Positions 51,542 to 61,594 of a stretch of DNA of 64,000 bases are shown in pieces. Both the position numbers and the translations under genes were made by a program. The stretch spans positions 1 to 64,000 of the forward strand of contig NZ_LLWK01000038.1 of NCBI RefSeq assembly GCF_001529295.1, given 5' to 3'. The notes under the pieces are model-generated. The model was not told the origin of the DNA. It ran no database searches and saw only the letters and a list, made by a program, of their open reading frames with translations. The first letter of the stretch is position 1. Every line of letters begins with the position of its first letter. The stretch comes from Flavobacterium sp. TAB 87 (GTDB taxonomy: Bacteria; Bacteroidota; Bacteroidia; Flavobacteriales; Flavobacteriaceae).

Positions 51542-53116
51542 TTATTTCTGATTCAAAACTGCCTTTACCATTGCATCTTCACCCAGAGTAACCAAATAAA
51601 AGTAATTTTCGCCGTACAATTGGCGCGCAAATTCTGCAGTAATGAAACGATTGACTAAACTTTTATTCCCTTTTAAAGGCAAGTCAAAGCCTGAAGCATA
51701 TAGGTATTTTTGAAATTGCTTGTAATACAGATCCGATGTTTTCATTTTGGCTCTAAATTCTAAAAAAGACAATCCTTCGAAAGTATTTCGATTGGAATCT
51801 AAGGTTTCAAACACAAATCGACCAATCATGCCTGATTGCAGTAAAAAAGCAATGTGCTCGTTTCCGTGTTCTACTTCTGTAGGTACAAAAACATCAGGAA
51901 CAATTCCGCCTCCACCAAAGACTATTTTACCTTTTGGCGTTTTAAACTTTAATGAATCGGCTACTTTAATACTGTCTTTCTCGTACATCTCACCCGACTT
52001 AAAGCGCAAATCAGACTCTTTAAAATAATCTTCATTTCCTTGCGCATATGGTTTTTGAATAGATCGACCAGTGGGAGTGTAATATCTTGCAACGGTCAAA
52101 CGCACCGCAGAACCATCTTTAAAATCCATTTCACGTTGCACCAATCCTTTCCCAAAAGAACGGCGGCCCACAATAATCCCTCGGTCATTGTCTTGTATGG
52201 CTCCGGCCAAAATTTCACTAGCCGAAGCGCTATTTTCATTTATTAAAACATATACTTTTCCGGTTTCAAACGAACCTTCACTAGTCGCAAATGTCTTTTC
52301 TTCCGTAGCATTTTTATTCTTGGTAAAAACAATCAATTGTTTGTCTTTTAAAAACTCATCGGCTATTGCAATAGCTTCTTCCATATAACCACCGCCGTTA
52401 TCACGAAGATCAACAACCAACGACTTAATTTTACTTTTCTGTAATTGACTCAAGCCTTTCTTAAACTCGGAGTATGTAGATTCTGCAAAGCGATTAATTT
52501 TTATATATCCAATTTCTTTAGTTAGCAATAACGCCGCATCTACACTTTTAATTGGAATAACATCTCTTTTTAGTTTTACTTTTAATTGTTTGTTTTCCGA
52601 TTTTCGATATAAAACTAACTCTACTTCAGACCCTTTTGTACCTTTTAATTTGGTAAATAAGCTGTCTGTTGGTAAGTTTCGACCGTATAATTTGGTTTTT
52701 CCTGCGTACAAAATACGATCGCCTGCTAAAATTCCTGCTTTGGCAGATGGACCATTTTCTACTGGTTTAATAATAGCAACCGAATCTTTATACATGTAAA
52801 AATTAACACCAATGCCTACAAAATCACCTTTCATGTTTTCGGCAACTTGGCTTTGTTCTGCAGGCGGAATATAAACGGAATGCGGATCTAACTGCGACAA
52901 AATCTTATCGACAGTCATATTTACAATAGAATCGGTATTAACGCTATCTACGTATTCATTATTAATAAAATCAATGAGTTTGTTGAGTTTGTTTTTGGAG
53001 ATGCTTTGCGTTCCATAGGTATTTAAATTTGTTTTGTGCACATAACTCCCCAACAGAATCCCGATTGCTAAGGAACCTCCGATTATAATTGGTAAATAGT
53101 TCGTATTGAATTTCAT
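51542..53116 (-). CDS. S41-family C-terminal processing peptidase (CtpA/Prc-like)
   Basis: The 524-residue protein has an N-terminal helix (about 8-25), a PDZ domain (VGIGVNFYMYKDSVAIIKPV onward), and the S41 protease core: KSLVVDLRDNGGGYMEEAI, then INENSASASEILAGAIQDND with the catalytic Ser, and the catalytic Lys in RRSFGKGLVQ. The periplasmic enzyme cuts at C-termini of its targets. The next gene upstream, dCMP deaminase, is 31 bp away on the same strand and may be in one transcript. Confidence 0.9.
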   Translation of the reverse strand: MKFNTNYLPIIIGGSLAIGILLGSYVHKTNLNTYGTQSISKNKLNKLIDFINNEYVDSVNTDSIVNMTVDKILSQLDPHSVYIPPAEQSQVAENMKGDFVGIGVNFYMYKDSVAIIKPVENGPSAKAGILAGDRILYAGKTKLYGRNLPTDSLFTKLKGTKGSEVELVLYRKSENKQLKVKLKRDVIPIKSVDAALLLTKEIGYIKINRFAESTYSEFKKGLSQLQKSKIKSLVVDLRDNGGGYMEEAIAIADEFLKDKQLIVFTKNKNATEEKTFATSEGSFETGKVYVLINENSASASEILAGAIQDNDRGIIVGRRSFGKGLVQREMDFKDGSAVRLTVARYYTPTGRSIQKPYAQGNEDYFKESDLRFKSGEMYEKDSIKVADSLKFKTPKGKIVFGGGGIVPDVFVPTEVEHGNEHIAFLLQSGMIGRFVFETLDSNRNTFEGLSFLEFRAKMKTSDLYYKQFQKYLYASGFDLPLKGNKSLVNRFITAEFARQLYGENYFYLVTLGEDAMVKAVLNQK

Positions 53117-53147
53117 CTTAAAACAAATTAAGTTTAAACAAACCTTT

Positions 53148-53579
53148 TTATTCTTCTAAAACAGGAATATGCGTTACTTCTATTCCCGCTTTCTGCAAGA
53201 AAGCAAGACCGGCATCGTCACGATACCCATTTTGATAGACAACTCTTTTAATGCCCGATTGATGAATGAGCTTACTGCATTCTTTACACGGCGAAAGTGT
53301 TATATATAAGGTAGCACCTTCACACGATTGTGTCGAGCGCGCCACTTTTAGTATCGCATTGGCTTCGGCATGCAGCACATCCCAACGCGTTAATCCTTGT
53401 TGATCTTCACAGCAATTTTCAAAACCCGAAGGTGTGCCATTGTAACCATCTGAAATAATCATACGGTCTTTTACGATAATTGCACCTACCTGTTTTCTTT
53501 TACAATACGACAACAAACTCCATTCTTTAGCAATTCGCAAATAGGCTTTGTCGTATTTATTTAATTTTTTAAATTCCAT
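53148..53579 (-). CDS. Deoxycytidylate deaminase / ComEB-family protein
   Basis: A 143-residue zinc deaminase: HAEANAILKVA holds the His ligand and the catalytic Glu, SPCKECSKLIHQ the two Cys ligands, and the family opening is AKEWSLLSYCKRKQVGAIIV. By similarity it converts dCMP to dUMP for dTTP synthesis. The chosen start, ATG 53579, is 4 bp after the HupE/UreJ stop, so these are in one operon; the longer reading frame overlaps that gene. Confidence 0.87.
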   Translation of the reverse strand: MEFKKLNKYDKAYLRIAKEWSLLSYCKRKQVGAIIVKDRMIISDGYNGTPSGFENCCEDQQGLTRWDVLHAEANAILKVARSTQSCEGATLYITLSPCKECSKLIHQSGIKRVVYQNGYRDDAGLAFLQKAGIEVTHIPVLEE

Positions 53580-53583
53580 TTTT

Positions 53584-54177
53584 TTAGCGGTTCCAAATTT
53601 CGCTTTCGATAAGCATTGGTATAATAAAACCAATAATAAACGACGACATTACCAAAGTCCAATCGCGTTTAGAAAAACGAAATATTGTTTGTACAATATA
53701 AGAAAGTATTAACACCACAAAAACTACAAGAATTTGAGCAGCTTCGATACCCAAAGCAAATTCGGCTAGAGGCAGTAGTTTTGAGTTGGCCGATCCTCCT
53801 AGTATTCCTTTAAAATAATTAGAAAAACCAAGCCCATGAATGATTCCAAAAAACAAAGTAATAAAGAAAATCACATTTATACTTTCAGTTTTAGATGATT
53901 TTCCGGCGGTAAATAAATTAAACAGTGCGGTAATAAAAATCGTAATCGGAATTAAAAACTCCACCAAATTTACTCTTATTGCAACCACGCCGTACACGGA
54001 AAGCAATAAAGCTACTGTATGACCTATTGTAAAGATAGTAACTAATAACAAAATACGTTTCCAATCTTTAAACGCATAAGGCACCGCAAGCGCTATTAAG
54101 AACAAAACGTGATCGTAAGCATGAATGTCTAAAACATGTTTTAATCCTATTTGAAAATAAATCCAAAACTCTGACAT
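53584..54177 (-). CDS. HupE/UreJ-family membrane protein
   Basis: The 197-residue protein has about six helices and begins with the family signature GLKHVLDIHAYDHVLFLIAL, with His residues thought to bind nickel, then FTIGHTVALLLSVYG, and FGIIHGLGFSNYFK. HupE/UreJ proteins are nickel or metal permeases associated with hydrogenase or urease operons, but no such genes are here, so the substrate is uncertain. It is the first gene of a likely three-gene unit with dCMP deaminase and the S41 protease. Confidence 0.82.
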   Translation of the reverse strand: MSEFWIYFQIGLKHVLDIHAYDHVLFLIALAVPYAFKDWKRILLLVTIFTIGHTVALLLSVYGVVAIRVNLVEFLIPITIFITALFNLFTAGKSSKTESINVIFFITLFFGIIHGLGFSNYFKGILGGSANSKLLPLAEFALGIEAAQILVVFVVLILSYIVQTIFRFSKRDWTLVMSSFIIGFIIPMLIESEIWNR

Positions 54178-54339
54178 AGGTTTTTTTATTAAAAATTGAT
54201 AAGGGCTTGTAAACTTACAATTTATTTTGAAAACCGTCTATTCTCACTTTAAATTCAACAATAAAAATAAGTTAATATTCAAAAAAAGTAGTGCAAAAAA
54301 ATTATATAATAATTAAAATTAATAATTTAAAAATAGGGT

Positions 54340-54347
54340 TATCTTTG
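54340..54347 (+). promoter_or_regulatory. -7 box for the TerB-like gene
   Basis: TATCTTTG, 22 nt before the ATG at 54369; it excludes the earlier in-frame start at 54291. Confidence 0.5.
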
Positions 54348-54368
54348 CGGGATAAAAACTTATTAATT

Positions 54369-54800
54369 ATGTCATTTTCAGATTTATTTGATAGCGAATT
54401 CAAACAACGTAATAAAGGTCATTTTGCTGCTATTGTTCGTGTAGCATTAGCCGATGGAATTTTACATCCTGAGGAAAAAGACTTTTTAGACAAACTAGCG
54501 TCACAGTTAGAAATCTCAGATGCAGAATATGTAGAGATTTTAAGCGATCCTTTGAGATATCCTATCAATCCACCTTATTTGCACACACAACGTTTGGAGC
54601 GTTTGTACGATTTGGCTCGTATGGTTCATGCGGATCATAATTTAGAAAAAAAACAAGAAGTAATGTTACAAAAAATTGGAATTGGTTTAGGATTCAATCC
54701 AAGTAACGTAAATTATATAGTTGCAAAATCACTTTCATTAGTGGGCAAGAAAGTAGATTTAGATACCTTTATTTACGAAATGCAAAACATGAATAAATAA
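54369..54800 (+). CDS. TerB-like tellurite-resistance family protein
   Basis: The 143-residue all-alpha protein has the TerB pattern: GHFAAIVRVALADGILHPEE and DFLDKLASQLEIS, followed by a second half LYDLARMVHADHNLEKKQEV. The acidic helix ends (ADGILHPEE, ADHN) are the family's metal-binding-like positions. The gene is monocistronic with terminator at 54824-54859. A role in tellurite resistance is not implied; single TerB-like proteins are widespread. Confidence 0.75.
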   Translation: MSFSDLFDSEFKQRNKGHFAAIVRVALADGILHPEEKDFLDKLASQLEISDAEYVEILSDPLRYPINPPYLHTQRLERLYDLARMVHADHNLEKKQEVMLQKIGIGLGFNPSNVNYIVAKSLSLVGKKVDLDTFIYEMQNMNK

Positions 54801-54823
54801 TTCAACGTTTATACCTTATTAGA

Positions 54824-54859
54824 GGGCTGCTTCATTAATTTGATGCAGCCCTTTTTTTT
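54824..54859 (+). terminator. Terminator of the TerB-like gene
   Basis: GGGCTGC (54824-54830) pairs with GCAGCCC (54845-54851), followed by T8. Confidence 0.85.
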
Positions 54860-55038
54860 GCACATTACTTTACGAACAAATGCAGCTACACGCACATAAT
54901 AACAAAAAATACTATTTTGTGAAATACCACTAAAACGCTTCTACATAATTTTGGACTACTGTATATTTGTTGCTTTAATAGCTGTTGTTTTTATAAAAAA
55001 GTGTTATTATAGCATAAAATCTATAAGTATCACACATT

Positions 55039-55548
55039 ATGAATATCAGAAAAGGACAGATCGAAGACATGGCAGCGGTTTTAGAATTAATCCAAGAATT
55101 GGCAACTTTTGAAAAAGAACCGGAGGCGGTTGTAGTCACTGTAGCTGACTTAGAACGCGACGGATTTGGACCCAATCCTTTGTTTCATGTTTTTGTCGCC
55201 GAAGTTGATACCGAAGCCAAGAACAACAATAACTCGAAAGAGATTGTTGGAATTGCATTGTATTACTACCGTTTTTCTACATGGAAAGGTAGAACGATTC
55301 ACTTGGAAGATCTTATTGTAAAAGAAAGCATGCGAGGATCTGGATTAGGTTTGGCTTTGTATACTGAAATCTTTAAGCAAGCGCAAAAAGATAAAGTAAG
55401 ACGAGTAGAATGGAATGTCTTGGACTGGAATACACCAGCAATTAAATTTTATGAAAAATCTGGTGCAAAAGTGCTTGATGAATGGCGTGTCGTACAAATG
55501 GACGAAGCTGGAATCGAAGCATTTTTGAATCCTAAAAAATTGATTTAA
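55039..55548 (+). CDS. GNAT N-acetyltransferase (SSAT-like)
   Basis: The 169-residue protein has the GNAT acetyl-CoA motif RGSGLGLALYTEIFK with HLEDLIVKESM before it, and the ending WNVLDWNTPAIKFYEKSGAKV. This is typical of the spermidine/spermine or thialysine acetyltransferase branch; the substrate is unproven. The aspartate kinase gene starts 18 bp downstream, so they are likely co-transcribed. A TATATTTG box occurs at 54962-54969. Confidence 0.85.
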   Translation: MNIRKGQIEDMAAVLELIQELATFEKEPEAVVVTVADLERDGFGPNPLFHVFVAEVDTEAKNNNNSKEIVGIALYYYRFSTWKGRTIHLEDLIVKESMRGSGLGLALYTEIFKQAQKDKVRRVEWNVLDWNTPAIKFYEKSGAKVLDEWRVVQMDEAGIEAFLNPKKLI

Positions 55549-55566
55549 AAATATAGAGTAGAACTA

Positions 55567-56823
55567 ATGAGAGTATACAAATTTGGTGGTGCATCGGTAA
55601 AAGATGCAGAAGGAATTAGAAACGTGTATGATGTTTTGCAAAAAACAGGATATGAAGATGTATTGCTGATTGTTTCTGCAATGGGAAAAACCACAAACGC
55701 ATTAGAGGTAGTTATTAAAAACTATTTTGAACAATCGTCTGAACTACAATCTTCTGTTCAAGATGTGAAGAACTACCACAATCAAATTTTGTTGGATTTA
55801 TTTTCGGACCCAAATCATCCTGTGTTTGAAATTATAGCAAATCATTTTACGGATTTAGAGTGTTTTATGGAACACAACAAATCACCTAATTACAACTTCG
55901 TCTATGATCAAATTGTAAGTATGGGAGAAATTGTTTCGACTACTATTTTGAGCCAGTTTATGAGTTTTATGGGAATTGATACCCAGTGGATCGACGTTAG
56001 AAATTTTATTAAAACAGATGCCAATTACCGTGATGCAGAAGTGGACTGGGAACTAACGCAAGAAAACATCTCTAAAAACATAAAAACCAATAGCCTAAAT
56101 ATTACTCAAGGCTTTCTAGGTTCTGATGAAAACAACTTTACTACTACTTTAGGTCGCGAAGGTTCTGATTATACCGCTGCTATTTTTGCTTATTGCTTAA
56201 ATGCCGAAAGCGTAACGATATGGAAAGATGTTCCCGGAGTAATGAATGCAGATCCGCGCTATTTCGAAAATGCGAGTTTGCTTAATCAAATATCCTATCG
56301 CGAAGCGATTGAATTGGCTTTTTATGGTGCTTCGGTAATACACCCAAAAACGCTACAGCCTTTGCAGAAAAAAGAGATTCCGTTGTACGTGAAGTCATTT
56401 ATCAATCCTTTATTACCAGGAACCTCTGTTGCTAAAGGAGTTGATTTGGAGCCATTCTATCCTTGTTTTATTGTTAAAAGAGAACAACTATTAATTTCGC
56501 TTTCTTCTATTGATTTCTCTTTTATAATGGAAGAAAACATTAGTGAGATTTTTAAATTGTTCCATGAATATCAAATCAAAGTAAACTTGATTCAGAACTC
56601 AGCGATTAGTTTTTCTGTTTGTGTCGAAGATAAATTCTCGAATTTTAGCGAACTGAACAGTATATTATCGAAGAAATTTAAAGTTGATTTTAACGAAAAT
56701 GTAACGTTATACACGATTCGTCACTTTACTGAAGAAGCCGCTACAACAGTAGAAGCAAACAAAACTGTTTTACTAAAACAAGTAAGCCGCGAAACCATGC
56801 AAATTATTATACAAGGAACTTAA
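55567..56823 (+). CDS. Aspartate kinase
   Basis: The 418-residue monofunctional aspartokinase begins KFGGASVKDAEGIRNVYDVL, has the amino-acid-kinase TTLGREGSDYTAAIFAY motif and VWKDVPG-like WKDVPGVMNADPRYF, then a C-terminal ACT-like regulatory part (about 300-390). It phosphorylates aspartate, the first step to lysine, threonine and methionine. Second gene of the GNAT-aspartate kinase pair, ended by the terminator at 56853-56891. Confidence 0.9.
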   Translation: MRVYKFGGASVKDAEGIRNVYDVLQKTGYEDVLLIVSAMGKTTNALEVVIKNYFEQSSELQSSVQDVKNYHNQILLDLFSDPNHPVFEIIANHFTDLECFMEHNKSPNYNFVYDQIVSMGEIVSTTILSQFMSFMGIDTQWIDVRNFIKTDANYRDAEVDWELTQENISKNIKTNSLNITQGFLGSDENNFTTTLGREGSDYTAAIFAYCLNAESVTIWKDVPGVMNADPRYFENASLLNQISYREAIELAFYGASVIHPKTLQPLQKKEIPLYVKSFINPLLPGTSVAKGVDLEPFYPCFIVKREQLLISLSSIDFSFIMEENISEIFKLFHEYQIKVNLIQNSAISFSVCVEDKFSNFSELNSILSKKFKVDFNENVTLYTIRHFTEEAATTVEANKTVLLKQVSRETMQIIIQGT

Positions 56824-56852
56824 TTAATTGATTAAGGTTATATTTTAATTCT

Positions 56853-56891
56853 AATAAGGTTTTGCTACTACAGCAAAACCTTATTTTTTTT
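56853..56891 (+). terminator. Aspartate kinase terminator
   Basis: AATAAGGTTTTGCT (56853-56866) pairs with AGCAAAACCTTATT (56872-56885), loop ACTAC, followed by T run. Confidence 0.88.
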
Positions 56892-56950
56892 ATTTAAAAA
56901 CAAATTACGTATTTAAACACTACTTTTGAACCGTTGGATTTACAGTATTT

Positions 56951-59900
56951 ATGTTTAAAAAAGTACTTTTCATTGCGTTCTTACTTATCTATTCTGGACT
57001 TTATGCTCAGGACGAAAGTTCTTTATATAAAAATAGTACCGTTGCGGTTACGACCGATACGATTCACCTAGATACCAACAGTATCAACCCTACTTTTTTT
57101 GAAATTAGAGATCAGAATGATACACTTTTAGACGCTACTACTTATACTGTAGATTTTTTAAAGGGCACTTTACTTCTAGACGAAAATCTGATTACCAAAA
57201 CAAACATTGTTACGATTTACTACCTAACTTATCCTGATTTTATAACCAAAGAATACGGTGATTATGATTCGAGTAAAATAATTAGCAACGACGCTGTACT
57301 CGGAACTCTTTACGAAATCCAGCCTAAAAAAATAGTTCCTACTCCTTTTGATGGACTCACTACTTCTGGAAGTATTAGCCGCGGAATTACGATTGGCAAC
57401 AATCAGAATTCTGTTTTAAATTCCAATTTAGACCTTCAAATTACCGGAAAACTTTCCGAGAAAGTGAGTATTCGAGCCTCTTTGCAAGACAACAATATTC
57501 CGCTACAAGATGGTGGCTATTCGCAGAAGCTGGATCAATTTGACAACATTTTCATGGAATTATTTAGTGAAAATTGGCAGATTCGGGCAGGTGATATTTT
57601 ATTAGAGAACAATTCTAGTTCTTTTCTTCGCTTTAACAAAAAAGTGCAAGGACTTTCGCTAAATTTTGACTTTGGCAAACCCGAAAATAGAACCAGCGTT
57701 TTTGCGTCGGCCTCATTAGTACGCGGACAATATGCCAAAAGTGAGTTTTCTGGTCAAGAAGGCAATCAAGGTCCTTACAAATTAATTGGTCAAAATGGCG
57801 AATTGTACGTTTTAGTGATTTCTGGATCCGAGCGCGTGTACGTCAACGGGAATTTACTACAGCGTGGCGAAAACAACGATTATGTAATTGATTACAATGC
57901 AGGAGAAATTATTTTCACGTCTTTATTTACCATTACTTCCGAAATGCGAATTACGGTCGAATACCAATACAGTGAGCAAAATTTTACTCGTTTTGTAACT
58001 TATGATGGAGTGAAACACACCACGAAAGATTGGAACTTTGGCACGTATTTGTATGCCGAAAGTGATTTGAAAAGTCAACCTTTGCAACAAAATTTAAATG
58101 GAAATCAGGTCGCCATTTTAGCCAATGCAGGCGATAATAATGCCCTGATGATTGCGCCTTCGGCTTATGAGGAAGCCTACTCTGAAAATGCTGTTTTATA
58201 TCAAAAAATAATCAGCAACGGTCAAGAATTTTTTGAATTGTCAAATGATGCGGCGCTCGTTTTGTACAATGTAAAATTTAGCATGGTGGGCGCAGGCAAA
58301 GGAAATTATACTTTACAAAATAACAATACAGTCAATAGAACATATGAATATGTTGCCCCCTTAAACGGCATTTCGCAAGGCAATTATGCGCCTGTTGTCA
58401 AACTAATTGCGCCCATAAAAAAACAAATCGCTACGTTTTTTGGCCAATACAATCCTTCTGAAAAAACAAACATCGATTTTGAACTTGGATTAAGCAACAA
58501 TGACTTAAATCTATTTTCAACCCTTGATGACGCGAACAATTCTGGAGCAGCAGGAAAACTGAAGATCAAGCAGCGATTATTTACTGGAAAATATACTTTG
58601 GATGCGTATACTGATTATCAATTTGTTCAAGAAACTTTTCAATCGGTAGAACGTTTGTACAATATCGAGTTCAGTAGAGATTGGAATATTCCGAATCTTC
58701 TTTCTGGAAATCAAAGTTTGCTACACTCAGGTTTGACTTTTAATCGAAAAAAATCAGCAACCGAATTGTCCTACCTGAATTATGGCTTTGAAAAACTAGA
58801 TGCAAATGATAATTACCACGGAATCAGACAGTCATTATTTGGCTATTTACAAAACAACCATTGGCGAATTGAAACACAAGGCAGTTACTTAAAAAGTAAT
58901 TCTATCGAAAAGGACTCTCGTTTTTTAAGGAATAACTCGAAAATACAGTTCAACTGGAGCAAAAATTGGTTGACTGCGAAAGTTCGTCTCGAAGACAATG
59001 AGGAAAAAAATATTTTGACACAAAGTTTGACTAATTTGAGTCAACGTTTTACCGAATATAGTTTTTATGCAGGTCGTGGCGATAGCACCAAAGTGTTTGT
59101 AGAATTGGGTTATTTAAACCGCACTAACGACAGTTTACAAGATGGCTTGTTAGCGCGCGTCAACCACTCGCAAACCTGGCAAATCAAATCGAGATTACTA
59201 CAAACTACTACCCGCGATTTATCGGTATTTGCCAATTATCGAAATTTACAATTTGAAGATCCAACCCAAGTTTCAGTAGCTTCGTTTAACTCGAGAGTCT
59301 TGTACAACGATCGTTTTTTCAATCAGTTGTTACAGAGCACGACTTTGTATGAAACGACTTCTGGAACTATTCCGCAGCAAGATTACACTTACGTAGAAGT
59401 GCCCGCTGGACAAGGCGTGTACACTTGGATTGATTACAACGGTAACGGAATTCAGGAATTACAAGAGTTTGAAACAGCCGCTTTTCAGGATCAAGCCAAA
59501 TATATTCGGATCTTTTTACCGAATCGCGTCTACATTAAAACCAATCAAAATAAGTTCTCGCAATCACTCACTTTTAATCCAAACCAATGGCAAAATAAGA
59601 AGGGATTTAAAAAATTACTCTCTCATTTTTACAATCAAACGGCTTTTTTATTAGAACGAAAAGTAAAAAATGAAGGAAGTGGCTTTGAACTGAACCCATT
59701 TGACTTTAATACCGAAAATGCTCTGGGATTGAATGCCAGTATTCGCAACAGTTTGTTTTATAATCGCGGCAAACAAAAGCATTCGGTAACCTATACTTAT
59801 TTGCAAAATCAATCGAAAAACTTATTGACGATTGGTTCGCAGGACAGCAAAAATAGTTCGCATCAAGTGCAATACAATCATTTGTATCAAAAAAGTTGGT

Positions 59901-60373
59901 TGGTAGGTTTCTTTACCAAAAGCATTTATACCACATTAAATTCCAAAGATTATGCGGATAAGAATTACATCATAAACGGCTATCAAATGGCTCCAAAAGT
60001 GAGTTATTTGTTTTCTAAAAACACGAGTTTGGATTTCTTTTATGAACAAACTCAAAAAAACAATCAAATTGGCAATTTAGAAACCCTGCAACAACAGCGC
60101 TTGGGAACTTCATTTTCGTATGCAGGCGATAAGAAGGTAACAATAAATGGTGAATTTTCTTTGTACGAAAATAAATTTAATGGTAACGAACTTTCATCGG
60201 TCGGTTTCCACATGCTCGAAGGATTACAAACGGGGCGCAATTTAGTTTGGCGCGCGCTTATTCAGAAAAACATAACGCAATTTTTAGATGTTAATTTGAA
60301 TTACCAAGGTCGAAAAGGGGAAAAAGGCGGAACCATACATACGGGCAGTGTGCAACTTCGGGCTTTTTTCTAA
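56951..60373 (+). CDS. Large exported outer-membrane beta-barrel-like protein
   Basis: The 1140-residue protein has a signal peptide (MFKKVLFIAFLLIYSGLYAQ) and repeated amphipathic beta strands throughout, with conserved pieces GSISRGITIGNNQNSVLNSN, LQDNNIPLQDGGYSQKLDQF and WQIRAGDILLENN. It ends RKGEKGGTIHTGSVQLRAFF, with the terminal phenylalanine expected for an outer-membrane barrel. I know similar large proteins in flavobacteria but no name or function. It follows the aspartate kinase terminator, with the glycosyltransferase gene about 105 bp downstream on the same strand. Confidence 0.7.
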   Translation: MFKKVLFIAFLLIYSGLYAQDESSLYKNSTVAVTTDTIHLDTNSINPTFFEIRDQNDTLLDATTYTVDFLKGTLLLDENLITKTNIVTIYYLTYPDFITKEYGDYDSSKIISNDAVLGTLYEIQPKKIVPTPFDGLTTSGSISRGITIGNNQNSVLNSNLDLQITGKLSEKVSIRASLQDNNIPLQDGGYSQKLDQFDNIFMELFSENWQIRAGDILLENNSSSFLRFNKKVQGLSLNFDFGKPENRTSVFASASLVRGQYAKSEFSGQEGNQGPYKLIGQNGELYVLVISGSERVYVNGNLLQRGENNDYVIDYNAGEIIFTSLFTITSEMRITVEYQYSEQNFTRFVTYDGVKHTTKDWNFGTYLYAESDLKSQPLQQNLNGNQVAILANAGDNNALMIAPSAYEEAYSENAVLYQKIISNGQEFFELSNDAALVLYNVKFSMVGAGKGNYTLQNNNTVNRTYEYVAPLNGISQGNYAPVVKLIAPIKKQIATFFGQYNPSEKTNIDFELGLSNNDLNLFSTLDDANNSGAAGKLKIKQRLFTGKYTLDAYTDYQFVQETFQSVERLYNIEFSRDWNIPNLLSGNQSLLHSGLTFNRKKSATELSYLNYGFEKLDANDNYHGIRQSLFGYLQNNHWRIETQGSYLKSNSIEKDSRFLRNNSKIQFNWSKNWLTAKVRLEDNEEKNILTQSLTNLSQRFTEYSFYAGRGDSTKVFVELGYLNRTNDSLQDGLLARVNHSQTWQIKSRLLQTTTRDLSVFANYRNLQFEDPTQVSVASFNSRVLYNDRFFNQLLQSTTLYETTSGTIPQQDYTYVEVPAGQGVYTWIDYNGNGIQELQEFETAAFQDQAKYIRIFLPNRVYIKTNQNKFSQSLTFNPNQWQNKKGFKKLLSHFYNQTAFLLERKVKNEGSGFELNPFDFNTENALGLNASIRNSLFYNRGKQKHSVTYTYLQNQSKNLLTIGSQDSKNSSHQVQYNHLYQKSWLVGFFTKSIYTTLNSKDYADKNYIINGYQMAPKVSYLFSKNTSLDFFYEQTQKNNQIGNLETLQQQRLGTSFSYAGDKKVTINGEFSLYENKFNGNELSSVGFHMLEGLQTGRNLVWRALIQKNITQFLDVNLNYQGRKGEKGGTIHTGSVQLRAFF

Positions 60374-60478
60374 TAAATTAAATCGTAAATTATTGGTCTT
60401 ATCAGATAGACAGTGCAAGCAAAATAGTTGCACAACATAAAACGCAACTTTAGTGTTGAAATACAAGACGACGAACCT

Positions 60479-61552
60479 ATGAACCATTTGGAACAATCAA
60501 ATAAAACCATTTTAGTTGCACCTTTAAATTGGGGACTGGGACACGCAACGCGCTGTATTCCTATTATTCAAGCATTACTAGACCATAACTACGTTCCGAT
60601 TATAGCTTCGGATGGAAATGCATTGGAATTATTGCGTAAAGAATTTCCTTATATTCAAATGTTAGCATTGCCTTCGTATCACATTGAATATTCAAAAACG
60701 GACAAGTATTTCAAATGGAAAATGCTTATATCCATTCCTAAAATAATAAAAGCAGTTCTAGCTGAAAAAAAACTGATACAGCAGTGGATTACAAAATACG
60801 AAATTGACGGTATTATTTCAGACAATCGTCTGGGCATATACAGTGCTAAAATTCCGTCCGTTTATCTTACACATCAAATCAATGTACTTTCGGGAAATAC
60901 CACTTGGTTTTCTACGCAATGCCATCGTTATTTTATAAAAAAGCATAACGAATGCTGGGTGCCTGATGTGGCCCAAGATCCAAATTTAACTGGAAATTTG
61001 GGACATGTAAAAAACACTTCTCTCAATATAAAGTACATTGGCCCGCTGAGCCGAATGAAACAAAAAGAGCTTAATAAAAAATACGATTTGATGGTTGTTC
61101 TATCGGGTCCCGAACCACAACGCAGTTTATTAGAAGAGAAGTTAAAAAATGAAGTTTTAAAATATAAAGGAAAAGTCATTTTTATAAAAGGAATTGTAGA
61201 GAAAACACAACAAAATGAAACATTTAAAAACGTCACCTTTTATAATTTTATGAATACCAAGCAACTCGAGCAGACTTTTAATGAAAGTGATCTTGTTCTA
61301 TGTCGTTCGGGTTATACTACTGTAATGGATTTAGTCGCATTGCAGAAAAAAGCCTTTTTTATTCCGACTCCAGGACAATACGAGCAGCTCTATTTAGCCA
61401 AAAAATTAGAAAATGAAGGTTTGCTTCCTTTTTCTTTGCAAGAGGACTTTTGCATTGAAGACCTTTCTAAAATAAATAATTTTTCAGGTTTACCAAAAAT
61501 AGATTTCAAAACAAATTGGAATGACTTATTTAAAGTTTTTGAGAAGATGTAA
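60479..61552 (+). CDS. MurG-like (GT28-type) glycosyltransferase
   Basis: The 357-residue protein has the GT-B start LVAPLNWGLGHATRCIPIIQ (a GxGHxxR glycine-rich loop), LSGPEPQRSLLEEKL in the second domain, and the donor-binding RSGYTTVMDLVALQKKAFF and PTPGQYEQLYLAKKL. It is of the MurG/GT28 or MJ1255-like type and uses a nucleotide sugar; acceptor unknown. Start ATG 60479, since the frame to 60428 has no conserved sequence. Confidence 0.83.
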   Translation: MNHLEQSNKTILVAPLNWGLGHATRCIPIIQALLDHNYVPIIASDGNALELLRKEFPYIQMLALPSYHIEYSKTDKYFKWKMLISIPKIIKAVLAEKKLIQQWITKYEIDGIISDNRLGIYSAKIPSVYLTHQINVLSGNTTWFSTQCHRYFIKKHNECWVPDVAQDPNLTGNLGHVKNTSLNIKYIGPLSRMKQKELNKKYDLMVVLSGPEPQRSLLEEKLKNEVLKYKGKVIFIKGIVEKTQQNETFKNVTFYNFMNTKQLEQTFNESDLVLCRSGYTTVMDLVALQKKAFFIPTPGQYEQLYLAKKLENEGLLPFSLQEDFCIEDLSKINNFSGLPKIDFKTNWNDLFKVFEKM

Positions 61553-61561
61553 AAGAAAAAA

Positions 61562-61589
61562 AGCGTTACATCAATTGAGACATAACGCT
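61562..61589. terminator. Bidirectional terminator
   Basis: AGCGTTA (61562-61568) pairs with TAACGCT (61583-61589), T-rich on both sides, between the convergent glycosyltransferase and lipoprotein genes. Confidence 0.65.
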
Positions 61590-61594
61590 ACCTT

